Source: Candidatus Manganitrophus noduliformans
Lineage (GTDB): Bacteria > Nitrospirota > Nitrospiria > SBBL01 > Manganitrophaceae
Direction: 5' to 3'
Assembly: GCF_012184425.1 (NCBI RefSeq)
Contig: NZ_VTOW01000003.1
Coordinates: 558,001 to 622,000 of the forward strand
Length of the DNA stretch: 64,000 bases
How positions within the stretch are numbered: position 1 is the stretch's first letter; each line of letters begins with the position of its first letter. Both the position numbers and the translations under genes were made by a program. Below the pieces are notes generated by a model. It was not told the origin of the DNA. It worked only from the letters and a program-made list of their open reading frames with translations, and made no database searches. Shown here piece by piece: positions 33,959 to 45,004 of this stretch.

Positions 33959-35116
33959 ATGCAGAAATTATCGACCTTCCTCAAACCGAGGCGGCCCGCC
34001 TGGATTTCCGGGAACAACGTTCGGATTCTCAAAGACGGTTCCGAAATCTTTCCGGAGATGCTCAAAGCAATCAAAGAGGCCGAGGAAACGATCCATCTGG
34101 AGACCTACATCTTCCGGAGCGATCGTGTCGGATGGCGATTCGCGGAAGCCCTTTCCGAAAAAGCACGGGAAGGGGTCTACGTCCAACTTATTTATGACTC
34201 TCTCGGCTCACTGACCACCGACCCAGCGCTCTTCCGTTTTATGGAAGAGGCGGGAGTGGAACTCTTCGAGTATCACCCGATTGCTCCATGGAAATGGGGG
34301 TGGAACCTAAAGTGGAACTTGAAGCGGCGCGATCATCGAAAAATCTTGGTGGTGGACGGCCGCTGCGGTTTCGTCGGGGGGATCAACATTGGAGAAGAAT
34401 ACGCCGATCCTGCGGAAGGGGGCGGGGGGTGGCGCGACACCCATTTGAAGCTGGAAGGGCCGGCGGTTTTAAAACTCCAACAGATCTTTCTCACGACCTG
34501 GTTTAAGAACAAAAAAAGGCGCCTGAAACCCGATACAACCTACTATCCGGAAGTCTCTTCCTCGGGAAGGCTGGGGGTGTCGATTGTTGCATCGAACGGT
34601 CTTCGAGGACGAAATCAGATCAAGAAGGCCTATCTCAGGGCGATCCTTCGCGCCAGAAAAAGAGTCTGCATCACCAACTCTTACTTCGTCCCCCCGCATT
34701 GGTTTTTGACCGCACTGAAGAAAGCCTGTCGAAGGGGGGTCGAGGTGATGATCCTCGTCCCCAAGCGGTCCGATGTCCGGATCATCGATTATGCCACCCG
34801 CGCCCTCTATAGCCGGCTTCTGAAATGGGGGGTCCGTATTTTTGAGTGGGAAGGACCGGTTTTGCATGCCAAGACGGCGGTCGTCGACGGGCGATGGAGC
34901 ACTGTCGGTTCGTCCAACATCGATCAGCTCAGCTTCTTCTACAATCTTGAAGTGAACGTGGTGATCCTCGGCGCTACTTTCGGCGACAAAATGGAGGGGA
35001 TGTTTTGGGACGATTTGAAGTCCTCGCGTGAGATCCGCGCCACGGAATGGACCCGCCGGAATTGGCTCCAGCGTCTCTTGGAGAATACGTTTTATTATAT
35101 CGTCGGATGGATTTGA
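33959..35116 (+). CDS. Phospholipase D-type cardiolipin synthase (ClsB-like)
   Basis: 385 residues with two HKD motifs: HRKILVVDGRCGFVGGINIG and HAKTAVVDGRWSTVGSSNID. The protein lacks the N-terminal membrane helices of ClsA, so it is ClsB-like, acting at the inner membrane face. It probably joins phosphatidylglycerol or related lipids to cardiolipin. The start ATG at 33959 has no good Shine-Dalgarno, and upstream sequence is AT-rich. It is convergent with the GAF-ANTAR gene (32-nt gap). Confidence 0.9.
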   Translation: MQKLSTFLKPRRPAWISGNNVRILKDGSEIFPEMLKAIKEAEETIHLETYIFRSDRVGWRFAEALSEKAREGVYVQLIYDSLGSLTTDPALFRFMEEAGVELFEYHPIAPWKWGWNLKWNLKRRDHRKILVVDGRCGFVGGINIGEEYADPAEGGGGWRDTHLKLEGPAVLKLQQIFLTTWFKNKKRRLKPDTTYYPEVSSSGRLGVSIVASNGLRGRNQIKKAYLRAILRARKRVCITNSYFVPPHWFLTALKKACRRGVEVMILVPKRSDVRIIDYATRALYSRLLKWGVRIFEWEGPVLHAKTAVVDGRWSTVGSSNIDQLSFFYNLEVNVVILGATFGDKMEGMFWDDLKSSREIRATEWTRRNWLQRLLENTFYYIVGWI

Positions 35117-35148
35117 TCGGTGCGGATTGGGGAGTGGAAGCCCGGCGA

Positions 35149-36417
35149 TTATCCCTTCTTGATCTCTGATGCCAAGATAATTGCCTCGGCGATTTCCCGC
35201 ATCGTCTTCCGGGTGTTCATGCTTTGACGTTGAATCAGCCGGAACGATTCCTCCTCCGAGATCTTCCCCTGCTTCATCAAGATCCCCTTCGCTCGTTCCA
35301 CCGCTTTGCGGGTCTCCAGCGCCTCTTGCATGGCGGACGACTGCTGGACGAGGGTCGTATTCTCGATGGCGACCGCCGCCTGATTGGCCACCGTCTGAAG
35401 GATGTTGATCTCCTCCGGGGTAAAGTGGTGCTCTTTGGAAGTGTAGCTGTTGATCACCCCGATCACCCGATCTTTGATCATCATCGGGACCGACAGGAGA
35501 GAGAAAAGCCCTTCTTTTTTCGCCAACTCCGGAAATCGGAAGTGGGGATCGCCCGTGACATCGAGAACCGTGATCGGCCGGCGCTCCTTCACCACCCGGC
35601 CGGAGACGCTCTCCCCGATCTTCACGTTCGCTTTTTGCCGATACTCTTCGCTCAGGCTTTGCGTCGCAACGATCTTCAACTCCCCTTTCGGCTCGTCGAG
35701 GAGCATGATCGAGCAGATCTTCGAATTCATCATTCCCGCGGTCATCGTCACGATCAAATTGAGAATCTCTTCAAGGTATCGATTGGAGGCGATCATCGTG
35801 CTCATCCGGGAGAGGGTATCGATCTGCATCGCCTTTCTTTTCATCTCTTCATAGAGACGCGCGTTTTCGATCGCGCTGCCGACCTGATGACCGATCGTGG
35901 TCAACAGGGCGATCTCCCCGTCCGAATGATAGTGAGGCTTTTTGTGTTGAATGTTGATCACGCCGATGATCTCCCCTTTGCTGATCACCGGCACCGAGAG
36001 GAAGGCGTGGTAGCGATCTTCGGGGAGATTATGGAACAGCGCAAAACGAGGATCCTCCGACGCGTCTTTGGCGATGGCGACCATCTTTTTTTCTTTGGCC
36101 ACCCAGCCGGTGATCCCCTCCCCCAGCTCCAAGCGGATCCGGCCGATCAGCTTCGGATGGGGATTTTTCGATGCGCGAAGGGTCAGCTCCTTTTGGGTTT
36201 CATCGAGGAGATAAAGAAGGCAGGCGTCGGCCTGCGTGATTTCGACGACCATTTCGACGATTTCTTTAAGGACGACCTCGAGTTCCAGGTTCGAGCTGAT
36301 CTGCTCTGTGATCCGATGAAGCACCCCGAGCTCTCGCGTTTTTTGCTCCAAGGCCCCTTTCGCGGACCCCTTCTTCGTCGAAACGGTTTTCTGCGCGCGT
36401 GTCGGCATTGCGAACAT
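35149..36417 (-). CDS. GAF-GAF-ANTAR transcription antiterminator
   Basis: 422 residues. After a short Lys-rich lead come two GAF domains (about residues 45-195, with DACLLYLLDETQKEL and FLSVPVISKGEIIGVINIQ; and about 215-365, with KICSIMLLDEPKGEL and LLSVPMMIKDRVIGVINSY). A C-terminal ANTAR domain follows: RKAVERAKGILMKQGKISEEESFRLIQRQSMNTR (only its ends matter: AVERAKGILM and MREIAEAII). ANTAR domains bind paired RNA hairpins with A1/G4 hexaloops and prevent terminator formation. GAF domains would sense a small ligand. A leader at 47551-47621 in this window has that RNA architecture. Own promoter at 36442-36470. Confidence 0.93.
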   Translation of the reverse strand: MFAMPTRAQKTVSTKKGSAKGALEQKTRELGVLHRITEQISSNLELEVVLKEIVEMVVEITQADACLLYLLDETQKELTLRASKNPHPKLIGRIRLELGEGITGWVAKEKKMVAIAKDASEDPRFALFHNLPEDRYHAFLSVPVISKGEIIGVINIQHKKPHYHSDGEIALLTTIGHQVGSAIENARLYEEMKRKAMQIDTLSRMSTMIASNRYLEEILNLIVTMTAGMMNSKICSIMLLDEPKGELKIVATQSLSEEYRQKANVKIGESVSGRVVKERRPITVLDVTGDPHFRFPELAKKEGLFSLLSVPMMIKDRVIGVINSYTSKEHHFTPEEINILQTVANQAAVAIENTTLVQQSSAMQEALETRKAVERAKGILMKQGKISEEESFRLIQRQSMNTRKTMREIAEAIILASEIKKG

Positions 36418-36441
36418 CCTTCTCCTTTGAACAGGCGGAGA

Positions 36442-36470
36442 AATATAGCATAATTTTAGTGGTACGGCAA
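36442..36470 (-). promoter_or_regulatory. Sigma-70 promoter of the GAF-ANTAR gene
   Basis: Minus-strand TTGCCG (36470-36465), 17-nt spacer, TATATT (36447-36442). The start site would be about 15-20 nt before the ATG at 36417, leaving just AAAGGAG as ribosome-binding site. Confidence 0.55.
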
Positions 36471-36597
36471 TAAAATTAAAGAGATCGAGGGTTTTACGGG
36501 AGGATCGATCCGATGATCCGCCGTGTTAAGCGGGATCGATTTGAACGGTTGTTTCGGCCTTTTTCTCATCATCTCGGGATAGCCCTTTATAGAATTT

Positions 36598-37470
36598 TCA
36601 CTTCTTCTCTCCGTTCACGCCGAATACCTTGATCAGCGCGGCGTAGTCTTCTTCTCCGAAATTCCTCCCCTGTGCTTCTTGAAAGAGACCGTCCAGGAGG
36701 CGCGAAATCGGCGCCTCGAATTCCTTTCGTTCCGATTCTTCCACCGCCAGGTGAACATCCTTGGCCATGTGCTTCAACGAAAAGAGCGGCTCGAAGTTTT
36801 CCTTCAGGACCGCCTCTCCTTTCAGTCGCAATAAGGGAGAAGCAAGAGCGCCGGAGGTCAAGACCTCCAGGATCGCTTCTCCGGAGAGGCCGCCCCGTTT
36901 TCCCAGGGTAAATCCTTCGAAAAATGTCGCCATCGCCCCGGCCATCGACAGGTTGTTGACCAGCTTCATCAACGATCCCTGCCCGATCGCTCCCATATGA
37001 ACGATCTTTTTCGACATCGGCTGCAGGACCGGCCGGGCGCGTTCCAAAACCGACGCGTCCCCGCCGACCATCAGAAGGAGCTCGCCGGCAGCGGCCGCCG
37101 GCTTGCTCCCGGTCACCGGCGCGTCGAGGAAGGCGACGCCCCGCTCGGCGCATGCGGCGCCGAGCTTTCTGGACGTTTCCGGGGAGACGGTCGTCATATC
37201 GATGTAGAGGCTCCCTTTCTTCAATCCCTCCAGCAGACCCCCTTTGAGGAGCACCTGTTCGACCGAGGCCGGATCGGCCAGCATGGTAATCGCCGCATCG
37301 GCCTCGGCCGCCGCTTCTTTCGGTGAGGTCGCCTCTTTGGCGCCCATCTTCTTCAGCCCTTCGGCTTTACCGGGTGTTCGGTTCCAGACGGTCAGTTCGA
37401 ACCCGGCACGAATCAGACGCTCGGCCATCCGGCTCCCCATGATCCCCAATCCCAGAAATGCAATCTTCAT
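36598..37470 (-). CDS. 3-hydroxyisobutyrate dehydrogenase-family oxidoreductase
   Basis: 290 residues from the ATG at 37470 (GGAGG 5 nt upstream). The Rossmann motif is FLGLGIMGSRMAERL, with the specificity loop VWNRTPGKAEGL (Arg suggests NADP). The substrate motif is FLDAPVTGSKPAA, and the catalytic lysine lies in GQGSLMKLVNNLSMAG. This is the glyoxylate/succinic-semialdehyde reductase (GLYR) branch of the beta-hydroxyacid dehydrogenases. Single-gene unit; the upstream open frame extends 37 codons without family features. Confidence 0.9.
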   Translation of the reverse strand: MKIAFLGLGIMGSRMAERLIRAGFELTVWNRTPGKAEGLKKMGAKEATSPKEAAAEADAAITMLADPASVEQVLLKGGLLEGLKKGSLYIDMTTVSPETSRKLGAACAERGVAFLDAPVTGSKPAAAAGELLLMVGGDASVLERARPVLQPMSKKIVHMGAIGQGSLMKLVNNLSMAGAMATFFEGFTLGKRGGLSGEAILEVLTSGALASPLLRLKGEAVLKENFEPLFSLKHMAKDVHLAVEESERKEFEAPISRLLDGLFQEAQGRNFGEEDYAALIKVFGVNGEKK

Positions 37471-37695
37471 CGGTTCCTCCTTGTCGAACCATGTCGGACC
37501 ATCTATATCAGATCGAAAATCGGATGACAATCCCAATTTCACGGCGCGCTGAAGCGCCTCGCTCGATCGGATTAATCTCATGAGTGAAATAGACAGCGCT
37601 CGGACGAAAGGCTATTCTGTCGATGAAGATCATCGATCCGGGTGAGGGAGAAGCCGGCCCGGTCCAACGAGTCCGTAATGAGAGAAGGAGGTCTT

Positions 37696-38919
37696 ATGAA
37701 AGCGGTTGTGTTTCACGGTGTGGGTGATATTCGATACGAAGAGGTTCCCGATCCGCGGATTGAGAAGCCGAACGATGCCGTCGTCCGTATTGTCGCGAGC
37801 GCCATCTGCGGGACCGACCTTCACATGATCCGGGGAACCATGCCGGGGATGAAACCGGGGACGGTCTTGGGACATGAAGGGGTCGGGATCATCGAGGAGC
37901 TGGGGCCCGATGTCCGCAACTTCAGCGTCGGCGATCGGGTGGTTATTCCCTCCACCATTTCTTGCGGCTACTGTTCCTACTGTCGAGAAGGATATACTTC
38001 CCAATGCGACAACGCCAATCCAAACGGACCGGCGGCGGGAACGGCTTTCTATGGGGGGCCGGCGCAGACCGGGCCGATCAATGGGCTCCAGGCGGAGCGG
38101 GCCCGCATTCCCTTTGCCAATTCGAGTCTGGTTCTCGCGCCGGAAGGGCTGACCGATGATGAGGCGATTCTGCTTTCGGACATCTTCCCGACCGGCTACT
38201 TCGGCGCCCGATTGGCCGAGATCGGTCCGGGAGATACCGTCGCTGTTTTCGGCTGCGGGCCGGTCGGACAGTTCGCCATCGCGGGCGCCAAGCTCCTCGA
38301 TGCGGGGATGGTTTTCGCCGTCGATACGATTCCCTCCCGTCTGGAGATGGCGCGGGCGCAAGGGGCGATTCCGATCGACTACAATCAGGAAGATCCGGTC
38401 CAAGCGATTCATCGGCTCACCGGCGGAATCGGAGTGGACCGCGCCATCGATGCCGTCGGCGTCGACGCCTCCCGGCCGCATCAGGGACCGGCGGCGGAGC
38501 AACTCAAACAGAGGGAGCAACAATTCCGGCAGGAACGCCAGGAGATCGCGCAGCAGCCGCAGCCGCAGGGAGACAACTGGCATCCGGGAGACGCGCCTTC
38601 GATCGCATCTACGTGGGCGGTCGACGCGCTGGCGAAGGCGGGAACCCTTTCGATCATCGGCGTCTATCCGGAGAGCGATCGGTTTTTCCCGATCGGGAAG
38701 GCGATGAATAAGAACCTGACCCTCAACATGGGGAATTGTAATCATCGAAAGTATATCCCGATGTTGATCGAGATGATTCTGACCGGCGTGATCGATCCGA
38801 CCGAAGTCCTCACACAGCATGAATCGTTCGATGCGGCGCTCGATGCCTACAAAGCCTTCGATAAACGAGAGCCCGGTTGGATCAAGGTGAAACTGGAACC
38901 GGCGGAGGTCGCATCATAA
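37696..38919 (+). CDS. Zinc-dependent alcohol dehydrogenase (MDR family)
   Basis: 407 residues from the ATG at 37696, preceded by AAGGAGG. The catalytic zinc site is ICGTDLHM with GHEGVG; the structural-zinc loop is CGYCSYCREGYTSQC, although it has fewer spaced Cys than classical enzymes. NAD binding is GCGPVGQFAIAGA. A Gln/Glu-rich insert of about 45 residues (near residue 260) is normal for the formaldehyde-dehydrogenase-like subfamily. It probably oxidises a short-chain alcohol or aldehyde adduct; the physiological substrate is unknown. The membrane-protein gene follows 17 nt later. Confidence 0.9.
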   Translation: MKAVVFHGVGDIRYEEVPDPRIEKPNDAVVRIVASAICGTDLHMIRGTMPGMKPGTVLGHEGVGIIEELGPDVRNFSVGDRVVIPSTISCGYCSYCREGYTSQCDNANPNGPAAGTAFYGGPAQTGPINGLQAERARIPFANSSLVLAPEGLTDDEAILLSDIFPTGYFGARLAEIGPGDTVAVFGCGPVGQFAIAGAKLLDAGMVFAVDTIPSRLEMARAQGAIPIDYNQEDPVQAIHRLTGGIGVDRAIDAVGVDASRPHQGPAAEQLKQREQQFRQERQEIAQQPQPQGDNWHPGDAPSIASTWAVDALAKAGTLSIIGVYPESDRFFPIGKAMNKNLTLNMGNCNHRKYIPMLIEMILTGVIDPTEVLTQHESFDAALDAYKAFDKREPGWIKVKLEPAEVAS

Positions 38920-38936
38920 CAAAGATTGCGGAAATC

Positions 38937-39410
38937 GTGAATTGGAACGACATTATTCTTTGGGGGCTGTTGGCGACCGGATTGTTGACGACCCTCATGC
39001 GGGGCGCGGAAGGCCTCGGTTATACTCGGATGGACATCCCGTTCATGTTGGGGACGATGTTTACGTCGAACCGCGATTTCGCCAAGGTGATCGGATCGGT
39101 CGTTCACTTCATCAACGGGTTTCTTTTCTCGCTTCTCTATGCGGTTTTCTTCAGCGGGTTCGGATTCGTCTCCTGGTGGCTGGGGGGGCTGATGGGGATC
39201 GCTCACGGGGCGTTCGTTTTGATCGTCGTCCTTCCCCTCCTGCCGGGGGTCCATCCGAGGATGGCTTCGGAATTCTGGGGCCCTACCCCCACCCGGCTTC
39301 TGGAGCCTCCCGGATTTCTCGCCCTGAATTACGGCTACCAGACCCCAGCCGTGGCGATGCTGGCCCATCTTGCCTTCGGATGGGTCCTCGGCGCTTTCTA
39401 CAGTTTGTGA
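38937..39410 (+). CDS. Integral membrane protein, four helices
   Basis: 157 residues if started at GTG 38937. The frame is open into the previous gene, but the upstream part is the hydrophilic shadow of the dehydrogenase C-terminus. Four hydrophobic segments: IILWGLLATGLLTTL, FINGFLFSLLYAVFFSGFGF, GIAHGAFVLIVVLPLL and MLAHLAFGWVLGAFY. It is rich in Gly and Phe. It resembles small uncharacterised membrane proteins; I assign no function. Its last 13 nt overlap the convergent GH15 gene. Confidence 0.7.
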   Translation: MNWNDIILWGLLATGLLTTLMRGAEGLGYTRMDIPFMLGTMFTSNRDFAKVIGSVVHFINGFLFSLLYAVFFSGFGFVSWWLGGLMGIAHGAFVLIVVLPLLPGVHPRMASEFWGPTPTRLLEPPGFLALNYGYQTPAVAMLAHLAFGWVLGAFYSL

Positions 39411-41197
39411 TCGGCCAGCCGGAGCGCCGCCGCAATGTGCGAAAGGTGGGAGAGCGCCTGGGGAAAGTTTCCGAGAAAGAGTCCGTCCTCACGGATCTCC
39501 TCAGAATAAAGGCCGACCTCGTTCACCCTGCGACTGAGCTTCTCGAAGAGGCTGGCCGCTTCGGCGCGGCGATCGAGCATACAGAGCGCCTCCACCCGCC
39601 AGAAAGCGCACGCGAGGAAGGTTCCTTCTTCCCCCTCCAATCCGTCGTCGATCCGATAGCGGTAGACCAGATCTTCCAGGGCGAGCTCTTTCTCCAGCGC
39701 GTCGACCGTCCAGTTCAGTCGCGGATCTTTCGGCTCGATAAAACCGACCAGCGGGAAGATAAAGGCGGTTGCGTCGAGCGCCGATCCTCCGAGCGTTTGG
39801 GTAAAGCTGCCGAGCGCCGGATGAAATCCTTCTCTCAGGATGATCTCGCGGATTTCCCGTCCGACCCGCTCCCATCGCCTCTGATTACATGAGAGGCCGA
39901 GTCTTTGGGCAATGCGCAAGGCGCGGTCGAGCGCCGTCCAACAGAGCACTTTGGAATGGACGTAATGCCGGCGCGGCCCGGGAATTTCCCAAATGCCGTG
40001 GTCGGGGTAGCTCCAGTTATCGGCGACGTAATCGGCCATCCGGCAAAAACTCCGCTGCATGTCCCTGTCGAAACGACATCCGTTCTCCGTATAGAGCCAC
40101 AAGGCGTCCATCACTTCGCCATAGACGTCGAGCTGATATTGCGCCTCCGCGTTGTTGCCGACCCGCACCGGCCGCGAGCCGCGATAACCTTCGAGATATT
40201 CGACCTCCCGCTGAGGTTTACCAAGACGGCCGTAGACGTCATACACGACCTTCAATGAGGGCTGCGTCAGGCGCGTTGCGTGTGTGAGCCAATAGACGAA
40301 CCCGACGGCCTCTTCTCGTAATCCAAGCCGGAAGAAGATTTGCGCCGTAAAGGAGGCGTCGCGCAGCCAGCAGTAGCGGTAATCCCAATTGCGGTTGAAG
40401 CCGATCGCTTCCGGCAGAGACGTCGTCGGCGCCGCCACGACGGCATTGGAGGGGGCGTAGGAGAGGAGTTTGAGAACGAGGGCGCTTCGGACCACCGCAT
40501 CCCGGTAGGGTCCCCGGTAATTGCAGCCGCCGGCCCACGCTCGCCAGTATCGAATGGAACGCTCCTTCACATCATCGACCCGTTCGTCCAGCCGCGGATA
40601 AACGGCCGGGGCATCCCGAGAATAGGCGATCCAGAAGACCGATCGCTCCCCGCTTCGAATCGTCCACCTTCCCGACAGCCCTTCGCGCTTCATCTCCAGC
40701 GGGCAATCGGAGGCGAGATGAAAGAGTCCCCCGTCGATATCGGCAAAATATCCTTCCCGGCCTCGGCGTTTGAATTGGGGGATCAACTGTCCGTCATTCG
40801 GGCGAGGAAAACATTCCACTTCCATCTCGACATTTCCGTCAATCCCCTCCACAATTCGCAAGATGCTGCGGAACGGAATCATCATCTCCTGCTTTTCTTT
40901 CTCCGTCAGGGCCGGCATGAAATCGGTCATTCGAACGATGCCGCTTCGGGTGTGGAATTCGGTGATCAAGAGGTTGGTGTCGTGGAGGTAGCGGCGCCGG
41001 GTCGAGTAGCCGCCCGCCGGCCGGACGGCGAAATAACCTCCGCGCAGACAATCGAGGAGACGGTTAAAGATAGACGGGCTGTCGAACCGGGGCAGACAGA
41101 GCCAATCGATCGACCCGGTGTTGGAGATGAGCGCCGCGCAGCGGGAGTCGCCGATGAGGGCGTAATCGGAGATTTGAGAGATCGTTTGTAGAGCCAT
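39398..41197 (-). CDS. Glycoside hydrolase family 15 (glucoamylase/trehalase-like)
   Basis: 599 residues. It starts ISDYALIGDSRCAALISNTGSIDWLCLPRFDSPSIF (the ends SDYALIGD and DWLCLPRFDS mark the N-terminal beta domain), then an (alpha/alpha)6 barrel with NWDYRYCWLRDASFT and DHGIWEI, where Glu is the usual catalytic acid, and HYVHSKVLCWTALDRA. A second acid is expected near the C-terminus (GEEGTFLACAFWRVEAL). No signal peptide, so it is probably an intracellular enzyme acting on alpha-glucans or trehalose. The substrate cannot be fixed by eye. Its 5' end overlaps the -35 of the divergent kelch gene. Confidence 0.93.
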   Translation of the reverse strand: MALQTISQISDYALIGDSRCAALISNTGSIDWLCLPRFDSPSIFNRLLDCLRGGYFAVRPAGGYSTRRRYLHDTNLLITEFHTRSGIVRMTDFMPALTEKEKQEMMIPFRSILRIVEGIDGNVEMEVECFPRPNDGQLIPQFKRRGREGYFADIDGGLFHLASDCPLEMKREGLSGRWTIRSGERSVFWIAYSRDAPAVYPRLDERVDDVKERSIRYWRAWAGGCNYRGPYRDAVVRSALVLKLLSYAPSNAVVAAPTTSLPEAIGFNRNWDYRYCWLRDASFTAQIFFRLGLREEAVGFVYWLTHATRLTQPSLKVVYDVYGRLGKPQREVEYLEGYRGSRPVRVGNNAEAQYQLDVYGEVMDALWLYTENGCRFDRDMQRSFCRMADYVADNWSYPDHGIWEIPGPRRHYVHSKVLCWTALDRALRIAQRLGLSCNQRRWERVGREIREIILREGFHPALGSFTQTLGGSALDATAFIFPLVGFIEPKDPRLNWTVDALEKELALEDLVYRYRIDDGLEGEEGTFLACAFWRVEALCMLDRRAEAASLFEKLSRRVNEVGLYSEEIREDGLFLGNFPQALSHLSHIAAALRLADHKL

Positions 41198-41214
41198 GCA
41201 TCATACGTTATAAT
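41186..41214 (+). promoter_or_regulatory. Candidate promoter of the kelch lipoprotein gene
   Basis: TTGTAG (41186-41191), 17-nt spacer and a perfect TATAAT (41209-41214). The leader to the ATG at 41320 would be about 100 nt. The -35 overlaps the first codons of the divergent GH15 gene. Confidence 0.45.
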
Positions 41215-41319
41215 GGAACTCAGGTTCGGTCGCGATATCTTCTATCATGGTAATGCAAAGGGGAGAGGAGAGGCAAGGTGATGTGTACAGCCGATCAAAA
41301 TTCACGATGGCGGAGTAAA

Positions 41320-42765
41320 ATGAAAGAGGTTTCGATTCAACGGCAGATCGGTTTATTTCTTCTTTGCAGCTTGGCAATAACATTCCTTCTTGCCGCGTGC
41401 GACGGGGATAGTATCACCGGCGGGGGGGGCGGCGGTGGAGCTTGCACTGTCGCAAACTGCTTCGGGGGAGGAAGCACCGGAGGGGGAGGATCGCAGAACC
41501 CCAACCTGTCGATCTCGGCTGTTCCGGGAGATGGTGAGAACACGTTGACCTTTGCGCTCAGCTCCGGAAACGCCGACTCGTTTAACATTTATTGGTCTAC
41601 CTCTCCCGACACCACGACCCCGACCTGGAATAAGATCGAAGGGGCGACCAGTCCATTCCTCCATGAGAATCTAAGCAACGGAGTTCCCCGCTTCTATGGC
41701 GTCACCGCGGTTTCAGGCGGCAGCGAAAGCGATCCTTCCGCGGTCGTCGGCGCGATGCCGGGGAAGTGGACGCAGTTGGACCAGGTGACGGTGATCGACC
41801 CTCCGGCACGCGACAGCCACACCGCGGTTTATAACCCCACTACGGACAGAATGATCGTCTTTGGCGGGAAAACTCAGTCGGCCACGTTACAAGACCTGTG
41901 GGTCTTATCGAATGCTTCAGGCGCTTCAGCAGGAAATCCGACCTGGACTCCGCCGAATGTGAGCTCTCCCCCCCCAATCCGTGCCAGTCACACGGCGGTC
42001 TATGATAAACAGACCAATAAGATGATTGTATTCGCCGGATCGGGCAGTACCGACGGGACTTCCCTTCTTAGAAACGATCTCTGGTCGCTTTCAGATGCAG
42101 ATGGTAGTGGATCACCCTCCTGGCAACTTCCTCCTTTCAACGGTTCACCTCCTTCCACCCGCTGGGGACATGCAGCAGTCTATGATGAGCAAGCAGATAT
42201 CATGATTGTATTTGGCGGCGCTCAGACGGGCGTGGCCATATTTGATGATGTTTGGGTCTTGGAGGACGCGACCCAATTTATTCCTACTTGGCGACAAATT
42301 TCCATGCCTGCGACGGGAGGTCCTTCGGCCCGTTGTTGCATGGCGGTCGGTTATGATTCAACCAATCGTCGGATGATTATCTTCGGTGGTTTTGGAGGAT
42401 TCGGACAGAGCGGCGCAACCCTGTTTGGAGATCTCTGGACGCTAACGTTTGATGCGACCTTCCAAACGGCGACATGGAAAGAACTCACCCCTTCGGGAGG
42501 AACGGCGCCTTCGGCCCGTTGCTGTGCGGCGTCGTTCTGGGACGGCAGCAAGTTTCTTCTCTTCGGAGGAGGCACATTCAATAATTCGTCCGATGATAAA
42601 ATCTATGCCTTCGTTTTACAAGACGACACTTTTGCCACTGCTGATGGAGCATCGGGAGGACCCCCCGCGCGGACTTTTCCGACGGCCGTTCCCGCCGGGC
42701 ACTTCCTGCTGTTCGGCGGCACGGAAGAATTCACACCGTTCAACGATCTTTGGCGACTGGAATAA
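41320..42765 (+). CDS. Kelch-repeat lipoprotein
   Basis: 481 residues from the ATG at 41320 (GGAG 5 nt upstream), giving MKEVSIQRQIGLFLLCSLAI and the lipobox LLAAC. A Gly-rich linker follows, then a fibronectin-III-like part (NLSISAVPGDGENTLTFALS). The rest is about five kelch units with the recurring pattern AR/RxSHTAVYD.xT..MIVFGG and DLW.L, predicting a beta-propeller. It is surface- or periplasm-anchored. A possible partner-binding scaffold; no enzyme motif. The longest frame starts 14 codons earlier. Confidence 0.85.
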   Translation: MKEVSIQRQIGLFLLCSLAITFLLAACDGDSITGGGGGGGACTVANCFGGGSTGGGGSQNPNLSISAVPGDGENTLTFALSSGNADSFNIYWSTSPDTTTPTWNKIEGATSPFLHENLSNGVPRFYGVTAVSGGSESDPSAVVGAMPGKWTQLDQVTVIDPPARDSHTAVYNPTTDRMIVFGGKTQSATLQDLWVLSNASGASAGNPTWTPPNVSSPPPIRASHTAVYDKQTNKMIVFAGSGSTDGTSLLRNDLWSLSDADGSGSPSWQLPPFNGSPPSTRWGHAAVYDEQADIMIVFGGAQTGVAIFDDVWVLEDATQFIPTWRQISMPATGGPSARCCMAVGYDSTNRRMIIFGGFGGFGQSGATLFGDLWTLTFDATFQTATWKELTPSGGTAPSARCCAASFWDGSKFLLFGGGTFNNSSDDKIYAFVLQDDTFATADGASGGPPARTFPTAVPAGHFLLFGGTEEFTPFNDLWRLE

Positions 42766-42800
42766 ATAACAGTAAGACAGGGCAGGCACATAGGCCTACC

Positions 42801-44174
<1,374 letters not shown>

Positions 44175-44213
44175 CGCTTTCCTCCTGCGATTTCTCTTCC
44201 ATAAAGAAGGGGA

Positions 44214-44987
44214 TTACTCCGGCGTCACATAGGCGGCGGTGATGCCGCCGTCTACCATCAACGACGCGCCGGTCATGTACGACGAATCGTCGGAGGCGAG
44301 GAAGAGGGCCGCCTTGGCGATCTCCCTCGCTTCGCCGAACCGGCCCATCGGAATGTGGACCAGCCGCCGCTGCTTCTTCTGCTCCGTGTTCAGGAACTTC
44401 ATCAACAACTCCGTCCGGAGCGGGCCGGGGCAGAGGGCATTGACCCGAATCCCCTCCCGCGCGTGAATCACCGCCAGCTCCCGCGTCATCGACAGAACGC
44501 CCCCTTTGCTCGCCGTGTAGGCCAATTGCGGGGTGGCCGCGCCGAGAACGGCGACGAACGAGGCGGTGTTGATGATCGATCCCCCTCCGGCCCTTTTTAA
44601 CGCGGGAATGCCATATTTGCAGCCGAGGAAGACCCCCTTGAGATTGATCGCCATCGTCTTTTCCCAGACCGCTTCTTCGGTCGTCATGGCGTTGTCGTCG
44701 TTGCTGTCCATGATCCCGGCATTATTGAAAAGAATGTTCAGTTTTCCGAAGGTCTGTTCCGCCGCGGCGACCATCTTGTTACAGTCACCCCCCTTGGAAA
44801 CGTCTGCGTGGACATAGATCGCCTTGCCCCCCTTCGATTCGATCTGTTTCACCGTCTCTTTTCCGGCGTCGTCGTTGACATCGACCGCTACGATCCCGGC
44901 CCCTTCGCTCGAAAAAAGGAGGGCCCCTTCCCTCCCGATTCCACTTCCCGCCCCCGTGATCAGGGCGACCTTGTCTCTTAACCGCAT
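44214..44987 (-). CDS. Short-chain dehydrogenase/reductase
   Basis: 257 residues from the ATG at 44987 (AAGGAGAGG upstream). Cofactor motif TGAGSGIGREG with the acidic AVDVND after strand 2, favouring NAD. NNAG, the catalytic Ser (INTASFVAV) and YTASKGG are present. The C-terminus is SYMTGASLMVDGG. Located between the gamma-glutamyl hydrolase and the aldehyde dehydrogenase, it may oxidise an alcohol such as a hydroxylated amine product to the aldehyde used by the next enzyme (inference). The longer upstream frame is an artefact overlapping the hydrolase. Confidence 0.93.
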   Translation of the reverse strand: MRLRDKVALITGAGSGIGREGALLFSSEGAGIVAVDVNDDAGKETVKQIESKGGKAIYVHADVSKGGDCNKMVAAAEQTFGKLNILFNNAGIMDSNDDNAMTTEEAVWEKTMAINLKGVFLGCKYGIPALKRAGGGSIINTASFVAVLGAATPQLAYTASKGGVLSMTRELAVIHAREGIRVNALCPGPLRTELLMKFLNTEQKKQRRLVHIPMGRFGEAREIAKAALFLASDDSSYMTGASLMVDGGITAAYVTPE

Positions 44988-45004
44988 CGTCCTCTCCTTA
45001 TTTT

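Noticed and set aside
38455-38620. Gln-rich insert in the zinc alcohol dehydrogenase as a novelty
   Set aside because: A charged insert at this place is usual in the formaldehyde-dehydrogenase-like subfamily.
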